A stretch of DNA of 6,867 bases from Candidatus Sediminicultor tertius (GCA_003527405.1 DPXH01000128.1:11579-18445), one strand, 5' to 3'. Counted from the first letter of the stretch, positions 1-6,063 are shown. Made by a program: numbers and translations. The notes: a model not told the origin generated them from the sequence alone.

Positions 1-649
1 AGGCTGTATCATTCCCGCATTGAATAGCCTGGTAGCCTAAATTTCTGATAAATTCCCCCAAGCAGGAAATAATAAAAGCCATCTTGGAGTAGCCCAATCC
101 GGTGGCGGCACAGGCAGGTAAAGCCGGGGTAGTAGATAACCCCGAAGAGTCCATTTCTATAGCCATAACTATTGCCCGGTCAATACCTTGAGGCAAATTT
201 ACAGGATAAGAGCCTATAAATTTCCCATCAGACCTCTTACCCGCATTTTTATAAATCCATTTTTCATTAATTTTAGTTATCCCCACCAGAGAAGCACCGT
301 AAAATCTCGCTACTTTTTTTAATTTAGCGGTAAATTCTTCCAGGTCTTTAATCTGGTATTTTTGTTCTCTTAATTTATAACCATACCAATCTTCTTCAAA
401 AGAGGTGTCACCTTCCCAGGAAAAAGCAAAGGGAAATCGATTATAGACTGTCCAGGAAGCCTTGGAAAAGGCATAATCTAAATGGGTGTAACCTTGGTTA
501 TCTTTTTTAATATTCTTTAGCATATCATCGGCAAAATTATTTTGGTAAGTTTTCAGATTTTCATCCCACAGATAACGGCAAAACATATCATTTTTCTGGT
601 CAAATCTCTGATAAATGTTTTGGTCAATTTCATAACATTGTTTTTTCAT
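1..649 (-). CDS. Reductive-dehalogenase-like corrinoid/Fe-S protein, N-terminal part (cut by window edge)
   Basis: The frame is open from an ATG at 649 to the window edge and gives 216 residues with no stop. The start has a good Shine-Dalgarno, AAGGAAGGGAG, a few bases upstream. The sequence reads like the reductive dehalogenase family (RdhA, PF13486): an N-terminal YxRFDQKNDMFCR-type stretch (about 13-25), the block ARFYGASLVGI (about 114-124), and FIRNLGYQAIQCGNDTA (200-216), which matches the family's FIR-x-LGY-x-A pattern. The corrinoid-binding remainder and the C-terminal ferredoxin cysteines would lie outside the window. No twin-arginine signal (RRxFxK) or membrane segment is visible at the N-terminus, so the protein is probably cytoplasmic. 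That differs from classical respiratory dehalogenases, so the substrate and even true dehalogenation are unproven. QueG-like epoxyqueuosine reductases are distant relatives and a less likely reading. It lies 91 bp downstream of the cation transporter gene and could be co-transcribed; I see no convincing promoter in the gap. Confidence 0.83.
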   Translation of the reverse strand, partial: MKKQCYEIDQNIYQRFDQKNDMFCRYLWDENLKTYQNNFADDMLKNIKKDNQGYTHLDYAFSKASWTVYNRFPFAFSWEGDTSFEEDWYGYKLREQKYQIKDLEEFTAKLKKVARFYGASLVGITKINEKWIYKNAGKRSDGKFIGSYPVNLPQGIDRAIVMAIEMDSSGLSTTPALPACAATGLGYSKMAFIISCLGEFIRNLGYQAIQCGNDTA

Positions 650-740
650 ACGCCACTCCCTTCCTTAATTAGAAAACAATTCTCTGCATCTTTTTAAACA
701 ATCAACAAATCTTCTTTACTCTACACAACTGAATATGAAT

Positions 741-1658
741 TTATTTTGGTTGCTTCTTGCTCTCTCTTACCCTAATCGGTTCTACATGGATAGTAGTTTC
801 AATATTCATCTTCTCTCTTATCTTCTTTTCTACTTCTTCGGTAATTCCGTGAGCATCTTCCAATCTCATATCTGCTGGTAGCCTGATATGAAAGGTTAAT
901 TCTTTATTATCTCCATATTTGTGAGAATGGAAGTGATGTAATTTAACATCACGTGATACGCTATTATTTACAATTTTTCTAATCTCTGTTTCAAAATCCT
1001 TTGAAGGCTCTTCCCCGATTAAGGTGCTAACTGACATTTTTAAAATGGAGTAGGTGGTATAGAATATAACTAAAGACACCGCGATACCCATGATACTGTC
1101 CACCCACCAGAAATATTTTCCTGCAAAGATTCCCACCAAAACCAGAAAAGACACCAGGGCATCACTTCTGTGGTGCCAGCCATCAGCAATAAGGGACTGA
1201 GAATTAACTTTCTTTCCAGCGCGTATAGAAAACTGAGCCAGCCCTTCTTTTACTACCACCGAGATTATGAATACTATTACGGCTAAGTTTCCGTAGGAGG
1301 CAAATTGATGATTTATAAATCTCTGAATCGAGGCAATTAAAAAATTAACACCTACCATAGCTAATAATGTACCAATAATAACCGAACTAATTATCTCTGC
1401 CCGACCGTGACCGAAAGGGTGTTTTTCATCAGCGGGTTTGGATGAAACCTTAAAACCTATAATCACCACCAAGGAAGTAAGCGAGTCAGATAGGGTATGC
1501 CAGGCATCAGCAATTATGGCTATAGAAAAAGTCTTAATCCCCACCCAGTATTTCAAAGCAAAAAGGAGGGTATTCAGGATAATTGATATGGTCCCTTCTA
1601 AGTATCCGATAGAGGTTTTGTATTTTTTTGTTATTTGTTTTTTCGGGTTGGTTTTCAT
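741..1658 (-). CDS. Cation diffusion facilitator (CDF) metal-efflux transporter
   Basis: This 305-residue protein has the usual length and layout of the FieF/YiiP type of CDF transporter: six membrane helices (roughly 23-40, 44-69, 88-110, 123-143, 155-178, 184-206) and a cytoplasmic C-terminal domain. The transport-site residues are visible as H54-x3-D58 in helix 2 and H162-x3-D166 in helix 5. This HD-HD set is usual for Zn2+/Cd2+ carriers, whereas E. coli YiiP has DD-HD. Between helices 2 and 3, D77, H80 and H84 (HPFGHG) match the YiiP second site. The C-terminal domain keeps candidate metal ligands at H241-H246, H257, H270 and H291. The likely role is proton-coupled export of Zn2+ or a similar divalent metal across the cytoplasmic membrane. 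The ATG lies only 9 nt after the stop of the phosphatase gene and has only a weak A-rich ribosome site, so translational coupling is likely. The metal preference is inferred from the motif. Confidence 0.93.
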   Translation of the reverse strand: MKTNPKKQITKKYKTSIGYLEGTISIILNTLLFALKYWVGIKTFSIAIIADAWHTLSDSLTSLVVIIGFKVSSKPADEKHPFGHGRAEIISSVIIGTLLAMVGVNFLIASIQRFINHQFASYGNLAVIVFIISVVVKEGLAQFSIRAGKKVNSQSLIADGWHHRSDALVSFLVLVGIFAGKYFWWVDSIMGIAVSLVIFYTTYSILKMSVSTLIGEEPSKDFETEIRKIVNNSVSRDVKLHHFHSHKYGDNKELTFHIRLPADMRLEDAHGITEEVEKKIREKMNIETTIHVEPIRVRESKKQPK

Positions 1659-1667
1659 TTTTCTTTT

Positions 1668-2315
1668 TTAAACCCACTCGGTAACGTATTCTTTTAAATG
1701 TTTGGTCTGATTCAGTTGTAGCAGACAATATCCTCTGCCTTCTTTATAAGAAAGAAGGCTGTAAGATGCGGTATCCAGATGAATTTTCCAAAAGTAGGGT
1801 AAGGCTATATTCAAGCAGGCGGCAATAAGCGGTTTTAGTACTGCCCGGTGGGTAACTATTGCCAAAGTCTCTCCATTATGCTGGGAAACTAAACTATCCA
1901 GACAGGCCTTGGCCCTCATTTGCACATCATAAAGAGTCTCCATGTCCTTCACTTTGAGCTTTTCCGGATTATTCACCCAGAGTTCCCATTCCTTGGGATA
2001 AAGCTCAGCAATCTCTTTCTTAAAACGCCCTTCCCAACTTCCCAATTCAATATTATTAAATTGTTCTTCTGTTTTAACTTCTATTCTACATTGTCGGCTA
2101 ATCGCCTCTGCGGTCTGCCTGGCCCGGGACAAAGGACTGGTATAAATATGTTTAAGAGGAAAACTTTTCAGCTCTTGCGCCAAATCCTGTGCTTGGACAA
2201 GACCTCTTTCGTTTAAAGGGAAATCTGTCCTCCCTCTAAACATCCCCTTAATATTCCCTTCACATTCTCCATGCCTTACTAAAATAATTAGTGTTCCTTT
2301 AAAATCTTTAAACAT
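1668..2315 (-). CDS. Histidine phosphatase family protein (phosphoglycerate-mutase-like)
   Basis: This 215-residue cytosolic protein belongs to the histidine phosphatase superfamily (PF00300). The phospho-acceptor motif is R14-H15-G16-E17, followed by SPLSRARQTA with R64, the IELGSWEG block with E90, and a second catalytic histidine, H156, in VTHRAVLK. Most relatives have SHGG at that last position, so THRA is a small oddity. Length and the GxWEG block fit the GpmB/PhoE/CobC subgroup of small phosphatases rather than glycolytic mutase; the substrate cannot be read from sequence. An alpha-ribazole phosphatase (cobalamin salvage) role is conceivable beside a corrinoid protein but is speculation. 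I chose the ATG at 2315 because AGGAGG lies 5 nt upstream. A GTG at 2360 would add 15 residues but falls inside a palindrome and has no ribosome site. The gene follows the HD gene by 51 nt and precedes the CDF gene by 9 nt, suggesting one operon. Confidence 0.9.
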   Translation of the reverse strand: MFKDFKGTLIILVRHGECEGNIKGMFRGRTDFPLNERGLVQAQDLAQELKSFPLKHIYTSPLSRARQTAEAISRQCRIEVKTEEQFNNIELGSWEGRFKKEIAELYPKEWELWVNNPEKLKVKDMETLYDVQMRAKACLDSLVSQHNGETLAIVTHRAVLKPLIAACLNIALPYFWKIHLDTASYSLLSYKEGRGYCLLQLNQTKHLKEYVTEWV

Positions 2316-2334
2316 CCTTACCTCCTGTCCTAAC

Positions 2335-2375
2335 AAAATGTAAAGAAAAGTGCCTGGCACTTTTCTTTACATTTT
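2335..2375. repeat. Perfect 41-bp palindrome with GTGCCTGGCAC core (REP-like)
   Basis: Two 20-nt arms (2335-2354 and 2356-2375) are perfect reverse complements around a single T at 2355. The core is GTGCCTGGCAC, flanked by TTTTCTTTAC and its complement. The element overlaps the last codons and the TAA stop (2367-2369) of the HD gene and ends 20 nt before the ATG of the phosphatase gene. Its A-rich and T-rich flanks would let the RNA hairpin act as a weak terminator or attenuator in either direction. From memory, short palindromes with this core are dispersed in many bacterial genomes; a REP-type origin is inference. Confidence 0.85.
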
Positions 2376-3053
2376 TCCTTTCCATTCTTTAAAAAATTGT
2401 TTTAAGAAAAGATTTAGAAAACGGTGTCTCCTTTTAGCCATTTTACGGCCCAAAGGGGTATACATCATATCTTTAAGTTTTAATAACTTTTCGTAAAAAT
2501 GATTAATAGAAGGGGCTTCGGTAGTTTTATATTCTTCTTTGGTTATGGATTTACTCGGTTTAATGTTTGGGTTATAAATTTGCCGATTAAAAAATCCTCC
2601 GTAGGTAAAAGCCCGGGCGATACCGATTGCTCCCATGGCATCCAGACGATCGGCATCAGTCACAGCCATTAATTCTTTAGAGATTGTTGAAGCAGAAAAA
2701 TTTTTTTTGCCTTTCCTCTTACCCTTATCGGGTAAAGTATGCATAAAAGAAATCTGAGAAGTAATTTCCACAATCTTATCGGTAAGCAAAGGAGAAATCT
2801 CCAGAGAAGAAAGCCACTCCCTTACCTTCACTGCCCCGGCTTCTTCATCTCCCTGAAAAAACTTGTAATCACCGATATCATGTAAAAGAGCAGCCAATTC
2901 CACTATAAAGATATCCGCACCTTCATGTAAGGCAATCCGTTTAGCCAAATTCCTTACCCGATGAACATGCCACCAGTCATGCCCGGTACTATCTTTACTT
3001 AAGGTTTCTTTTACAAAAGTTTCAGTTTTTTTAATTATCTCTTGTTTATCCAT
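2367..3053 (-). CDS. HD-domain phosphohydrolase, YpgQ/YedJ type
   Basis: This soluble protein of 228 residues has a complete HD-superfamily metal site. The first histidine lies in GHDWWHVHRV (H29 by the HxxRV pattern), the HD pair is H58-D59 in LLHDIGDYKF, and the last aspartate lies in VTDADRLDAMGAIGIARAF (D133 or D135, then D138). HDWWH near the N-terminus, DADRLDAMGAIGIAR and the AFTYGG that follows are typical of the YpgQ/YedJ group. A Bacillus YpgQ has been described as a metal-dependent nucleoside triphosphate pyrophosphohydrolase. A nucleotide-cleaning role is therefore likely but not proven here. The C-terminus is very basic (RKMAKRRHRF and KEWKGKM). The ATG at 3053 has no clear Shine-Dalgarno because a hairpin repeat occupies the space before it. 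The stop codon lies within the 41-bp palindrome. The gene sits 77 nt after the DUF362 gene. Confidence 0.9.
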   Translation of the reverse strand: MDKQEIIKKTETFVKETLSKDSTGHDWWHVHRVRNLAKRIALHEGADIFIVELAALLHDIGDYKFFQGDEEAGAVKVREWLSSLEISPLLTDKIVEITSQISFMHTLPDKGKRKGKKNFSASTISKELMAVTDADRLDAMGAIGIARAFTYGGFFNRQIYNPNIKPSKSITKEEYKTTEAPSINHFYEKLLKLKDMMYTPLGRKMAKRRHRFLNLFLKQFFKEWKGKM

Positions 3054-3060
3054 ATTTGCT

Positions 3061-3107
3061 ACCAGGGGACGGTTCTCTGGCAGGTTTTTAACCTATCAAA
3101 GAACCGT
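3061..3107. repeat. Imperfect hairpin repeat with GGGGACGGTTCT motif (REP-like)
   Basis: ACGGTTCTCTG (3069-3079) pairs with CAAAGAACCGT (3097-3107) with one mismatch. Inside it AGGTT (3082-3086) pairs with AACCT (3090-3094) around a TTT loop, giving one long hairpin. The outer edge carries AGGGGACGGTTCT, a motif I recall as a dispersed repeat in clostridia-like and other anaerobes, often linked to REP-associated transposases. The hairpin fills most of the 77-bp gap between the DUF362 stop and the HD gene start and ends 16 nt before that ATG. No T-run follows it in the minus direction, so it does not look like a terminator for the operon. Confidence 0.7.
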
Positions 3108-3130
3108 ATATTTTTCCATCCTATTTTATT

Positions 3131-4243
3131 TTATTTAACTATAATTAAATTATAATTCTGTGTACCCAGACCTATCTTTTCCGCATAATTCAAGCCTATC
3201 TTCCAATCGGTATCAATATGGACATGGGTGAATTTATCTTCCCCGAAATGAAAATGTTTCTCTTCCAGAATACTGCCTTTGATCATAGGCGCTTTATTTA
3301 CTAAATCAACACACGCTCTATCCAGAGCAACGGGGTCAAAAGAGGCAGCCATTCCGATATCCGGCACTATGGCCATATCATTATAATTCCAGCAATCACA
3401 ATAAGGGGAGACATTCATAATAAAACTGATGTGAAAATGAGGCTTGTCTTTTAATACTGCATAGGTATATTCTGCAATTTTTTCCTGGACATTTCCTTCT
3501 GAATCACTAGAGCCTGCTACAGCTGCACTGTATTGACATACCGCTACGCACTGACCACAACCGATACATTTTTGATAATCAATTTCTGCTTTTTTATCTC
3601 TATTAAAATGAATGGCCTCCTGGGAGCAGCTTTTAATGCACTGGCCGCAGCTAACGCAATTTTTAAGAATAATCTTGGGTTTGGAGTTAGAATGCATCTC
3701 CATCTTACCAGCCCGGGAACCGCTGCCCATCCCTAAATTTTTCAGGGTGCCTCCGAAACCGGTCATTTCATGACCTTTAAAATGAGTCAAAGAAATAATA
3801 ATATCGGCATCGGCAAGGGCTGCAGCTATCCTGGGTGCTTTACAATGTTTTTGGTTGATGGGAATCTCCCGATATTCAGTCCCCTTTAAGCCATCGGCGA
3901 TAATTACATCACATCCTACGGCAATCCGATTAAATCCGTTCTCCATAGCGGTATTTAAATGGTCTACGGCATTAGCCCTCTTCCCATGATAAAGAGTATT
4001 GGCATCAGTTAGAAATGGTTTGCCACCTAACTCTTTTATTAATTTTACAATACAAGTTGCATAATTAGGCCGAATATAGGAAAGATTCCCCGGCTCCCCA
4101 AAATGAATTTTTAGGGCTGCGAACTTATCCTTAAAATCAATCTCTCTAATCCCGGCTTCCAAAACCAACTTTTTTAATTTATCCAGCAAGTTCTTTCCCG
4201 GTTTTGCCCTTAAATCTGTAAAATAAACTTTTGCTTTAACCAT
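3131..4243 (-). CDS. DUF362 protein with two [4Fe-4S] ferredoxin clusters
   Basis: This 370-residue protein matches the DUF362 family (PF04015; COG2768-type uncharacterised Fe-S proteins) around an inserted ferredoxin domain. The N-terminal DUF362 half shows KIHFGEPGNLSYIRP (45-59), a SLTHFKGHEMTGFGG block (151-165) and LKNLGMG (167-173). Two CxxCxxCxxxC motifs follow: C196, C199, C202, C206 and C226, C229, C232, C236. The DUF362 part then resumes, with an MNVSPYCDCWNYND stretch (276-289; extra cysteines C282 and C284) and a DIGMAASFDPVALDRAC block (295-311). It has no signal peptide or membrane helix, so it is likely cytosolic. Electron transfer is supported by the clusters, but partner and reaction are unknown. 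AGGAGA lies 5 nt before the ATG. It is the first gene of the likely operon, after a terminator-like hairpin. The cysteine pair C282/C284 may be an additional ligand or redox site, which is inference. Confidence 0.9.
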   Translation of the reverse strand: MVKAKVYFTDLRAKPGKNLLDKLKKLVLEAGIREIDFKDKFAALKIHFGEPGNLSYIRPNYATCIVKLIKELGGKPFLTDANTLYHGKRANAVDHLNTAMENGFNRIAVGCDVIIADGLKGTEYREIPINQKHCKAPRIAAALADADIIISLTHFKGHEMTGFGGTLKNLGMGSGSRAGKMEMHSNSKPKIILKNCVSCGQCIKSCSQEAIHFNRDKKAEIDYQKCIGCGQCVAVCQYSAAVAGSSDSEGNVQEKIAEYTYAVLKDKPHFHISFIMNVSPYCDCWNYNDMAIVPDIGMAASFDPVALDRACVDLVNKAPMIKGSILEEKHFHFGEDKFTHVHIDTDWKIGLNYAEKIGLGTQNYNLIIVK

Positions 4244-4288
4244 TACATTCTCCTATTCTTTCAAATAATTAAAAATAAGTTTTTTATC

Positions 4289-4317
4289 ATTTTAATCAAT
4301 TAAAGGTATTAAAGCAA
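4289..4317 (-). promoter_or_regulatory. Candidate sigma-70-type promoter for the DUF362 operon
   Basis: On the minus strand TTGCTT (4317-4312) and TAAAAT (4294-4289) are separated by 17 nt. The -10 matches five of six consensus bases and the -35 only three of six. It lies between the terminator-like hairpin and the DUF362 ATG at 4243, where a promoter is expected. The region is very AT-rich, so chance matches are common. Confidence 0.3.
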
Positions 4318-4365
4318 ATTTTGTACTATTGAAGAGAGGAAATTTTGATAAACTACTTTAAATTT

Positions 4366-4423
4366 AAAAATCTATCTCCTATTTTAAGTTTATTTAATTC
4401 TATAAATGTAAATAGGGGATAGA
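4366..4423 (-). terminator. Probable intrinsic terminator after the PAS/HD-GYP gene
   Basis: TCTATCTCCTATTT (4371-4384) and AAATAGGGGATAGA (4410-4423) form a 14-bp stem with a single G-U pair. In the direction of transcription the stem is followed at once by five T (4366-4370) and more AT sequence. It begins 23 nt after the stop of the PAS/HD-GYP gene. The 25-nt loop is long, though a smaller TTTAT/ATAAA pairing inside can close it. It would separate the c-di-GMP unit from the DUF362 operon. Confidence 0.6.
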
Positions 4424-4445
4424 GTAAAGACAGGTTAATGTAGGG

Positions 4446-5708
4446 TTAAAACTTAAATTTTTTCTTCCTGAAGAGTTTAAGGCAGGTATCCGCTACTTTG
4501 GGGTCATAGAGGATATCGCGATTTTGGGAAATTTCTTCCAGAGCTTTTTTAATACCCAAAGCTGGACGATAAGGACGATGGGAAGACATCGCGTCCACTA
4601 CATCGGCCACAGCTATAATCCTGGCTTCTACCATAATCTCATCATCCTTTAACCTTCTGGGATAGCCTGAACCATCTATTCTTTCATGATGCTGAAGGAT
4701 AATTTCTTCCACTGGCCAAGGGAAATTTACCTCTTTTAAAATATTATAACCAGCCTGGGGATGAGCTTGGATTAGGTTAAATTCAAGCTCTGTTAGTTTA
4801 CTTGGTTTGTTCAAAATTTCTGAAGGTATACCTGCCTTTCCGATATCGTGAACCAAGGCAGCAATCTTTATCAGTTTAACTTCTTTTTCATTAAGCTCCA
4901 TTTTTCGGGCAATAGCTACAGCAAGCTCTGATACTCTCTTCTGATGACCTGAAGTATAAGAATCCCTTAACTCAATTATCTTTACTAGAGTATTTACAGC
5001 ATTATTTAGCATTCCTTCTAATTTTTGGTGGGTTCGAATTAGACTTTTTTCTATTCTTTTACGTTCGCTAATGTCCCTGATAATGGCCACTGAATGCCAT
5101 TTTTTGTCTACTTCTATTGCAGACAAAGTTATTTCTATGGGAAAATTATTTCCATTTTTCTTTTTAGCGATAAATTCTGAAGGCTTTCCTATAATAGGAC
5201 CTTCACCAGTATCTTTAAACCTGTTAAATCCCTCTTTAAAGAATTGGTGGTATTCTGAAGGGATAAGAATATCAAATAAATCATTGTTTAAGGCTTCTTC
5301 TGAAGTATAACCAAATATTTTTTCTGCGGCCTTATTCCAAAAAATAATTTTCCCCTTTTCATCCGCAATAATTAAGGCATTCGGAATTATTGAGCAAATC
5401 TTTTCATAGTTCCCTTTAATCTCAAACAGCCTTTTTGTTGCCTTCTGAGGATTATTAATTTCCCGCAAAATTTGTTCATTGACAACTGTTTTTTTAAGAG
5501 TACAAGTTGTAACTGGTTCTTCGAGAAGTTCAGGATATTGTTGTTCTGTTTCCTCTTTGATATTTTGAGGTTTATTAGATAATTTTTCTAAATCATCAAT
5601 TCTCTGTTGTAATTCTTCTATCTCTTTTAATAATTCTTCTTTACTTTTTCCTTTGCCCTTTATATTTTTTATTTTATTTCTATAACTTTTTTTCGCCGTT
5701 GCCTTCAA
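4446..5708 (-). CDS. PAS-sensor HD-GYP protein, predicted c-di-GMP phosphodiesterase
   Basis: This 420-residue cytosolic protein has three parts. A lysine-rich N-terminus and short coiled coil come first (about 21-44). A PAS domain follows (about 102-215; IIPNALIIADEKGKIIFWNKAAEKIFGY, closing with RDISERKR). An HD-GYP domain (about 235-418) completes it. The catalytic set is complete: H255, H287-D288 in HDIGK, H316, H340-H341 in HHE, the DGSGYP motif (345-350) and D369 in ADVVDAMSSHRPYRP. HD-GYP enzymes hydrolyse c-di-GMP to pGpG and GMP at a metal centre. The PAS domain probably gates activity by an unknown ligand or redox signal, and no transmembrane helix is present. The start is TTG at 5708. 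No other usual start codon is close by, and the upstream in-frame stop is only four codons away. The AAAGGTGG ribosome site abuts the TTG, which is closer than normal. A c-di-GMP-I riboswitch lies in its leader, and a terminator-like hairpin follows the gene. Confidence 0.93.
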   Translation of the reverse strand: MKATAKKSYRNKIKNIKGKGKSKEELLKEIEELQQRIDDLEKLSNKPQNIKEETEQQYPELLEEPVTTCTLKKTVVNEQILREINNPQKATKRLFEIKGNYEKICSIIPNALIIADEKGKIIFWNKAAEKIFGYTSEEALNNDLFDILIPSEYHQFFKEGFNRFKDTGEGPIIGKPSEFIAKKKNGNNFPIEITLSAIEVDKKWHSVAIIRDISERKRIEKSLIRTHQKLEGMLNNAVNTLVKIIELRDSYTSGHQKRVSELAVAIARKMELNEKEVKLIKIAALVHDIGKAGIPSEILNKPSKLTELEFNLIQAHPQAGYNILKEVNFPWPVEEIILQHHERIDGSGYPRRLKDDEIMVEARIIAVADVVDAMSSHRPYRPALGIKKALEEISQNRDILYDPKVADTCLKLFRKKKFKF

Positions 5709-5716
5709 CCACCTTT
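5706..5716 (-). promoter_or_regulatory. Ribosome binding site and TTG start complementary to the aptamer 3' edge
   Basis: On the minus strand AAAGGTGG runs directly into the TTG start codon. GGTGGTT (5713-5707) can form seven pairs, one of them G-U, with GACCACC (5867-5861) at the 3' end of the riboswitch aptamer. The same GAC is predicted to close a stem in the folded aptamer, so the two pairings exclude each other. The pairing is visible in the sequence; its regulatory role is inference. Confidence 0.5.
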
Positions 5717-5860
5717 GTCGCTAATCCTAACCGCAACCTTATAATACAAACAATTCAATTTGTTAGATAAATATTTTTTTTCTAATAAAAAATTCTAGAT
5801 AGTAAATTTACGATTGTTAGAATTAATACTATTGCTTTTATCCCCAAAAAAATAAAAGCT

Positions 5861-5938
5861 GGTGGTCTGGCGATCATGACTAAAAAAGTTTTAGACCCAT
5901 GACTTTGCGTCCTATCCTTTCGGATAGTTTGCCTTTTT
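5861..5938 (-). promoter_or_regulatory. Cyclic-di-GMP-I (GEMM-I) riboswitch aptamer
   Basis: The minus strand reads AAAAAGGCAAAC, then a perfect hairpin CTATCC-GAAA-GGATAG (5927-5912), then GGACGCAAAG (5912-5903). This is the conserved GEMM-I core with its GNRA tetraloop. The second half follows as CATGGGTCTAA (5901-5891), a CTAAAA/TTTTAG stem, and ATGATCGCCAGACCACC (5877-5861), which lines up base for base with the consensus 3' segment AUGAUAGCCGGGUUGCC. The usual GCC/GGU base pairs are replaced by GTC (5903-5901) and GAC (5867-5865), a compensatory change that supports the fold. The outer P1 helix is short, so the ends are approximate. The aptamer binds c-di-GMP in the 5' leader and sits 152 nt before the start of the HD-GYP gene. 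Confidence 0.92.
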
Positions 5939-5959
5939 CAACTTTTAACAAATTCACCT

Positions 5960-5988
5960 TTTTTAAATTCTATGCTTAATCTGCTCAA
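5960..5988 (-). promoter_or_regulatory. Candidate promoter for the riboswitch transcript
   Basis: TTGAGC (5988-5983) and TAAAAA (5965-5960) on the minus strand are 17 nt apart; each matches four of six consensus bases. A start about 7 nt downstream would place the RNA 5' end about 15 nt before the aptamer, which is a sensible position. The match is weak in an AT-rich background. Confidence 0.3.
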
Positions 5989-6063
5989 TAATAAATTGTA
6001 AAAAATATCACCAAAAAAATATATTTACAAAAATATTATCATAAAATATTTTTTAGTTCAAAT

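Noticed and set aside
1438..1671. Open frame of 77 codons on the plus strand
   Set aside because: It lies antisense inside the CDF gene and the start of its upstream neighbour, has no family resemblance and no ribosome site of note.
1534..1728. Open frame of 64 codons on the minus strand
   Set aside because: It overlaps two well-supported genes in another frame and has no recognisable features.
1920..2216. Open frame of 98 codons on the plus strand
   Set aside because: It is antisense to the histidine phosphatase gene and has no recognisable domain.
2316..2360. GTG at 2360 as start of the phosphatase, adding 15 residues
   Set aside because: The added codons fall partly within a palindrome and lack a ribosome site, while the ATG at 2315 has AGGAGG 5 nt upstream and begins just before the family's first strand.
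3069..3107. Hairpin before the HD gene as an intrinsic terminator of the DUF362 gene
   Set aside because: No T-run follows the stem in the minus direction; the T-rich side lies in the plus direction, where no gene is present.
3533..3736. Open frame of 67 codons on the plus strand
   Set aside because: It is antisense to the ferredoxin region of the DUF362 gene, whose cysteine motifs prove the minus-strand reading.
5071..5310. Open frame of 79 codons on the plus strand
   Set aside because: It is antisense to the PAS domain of the HD-GYP gene.
5834..5859. 8-bp hairpin GCTTTTAT/ATAAAAGC as the riboswitch terminator
   Set aside because: The stem is almost all A-T pairs and is not followed by a T-run, so it is unlikely to terminate transcription.
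5940..6063. CRISPR or tandem repeat array in the AT-rich stretch
   Set aside because: There is no regular repeat-spacer pattern; the similarities are short AT-rich words.
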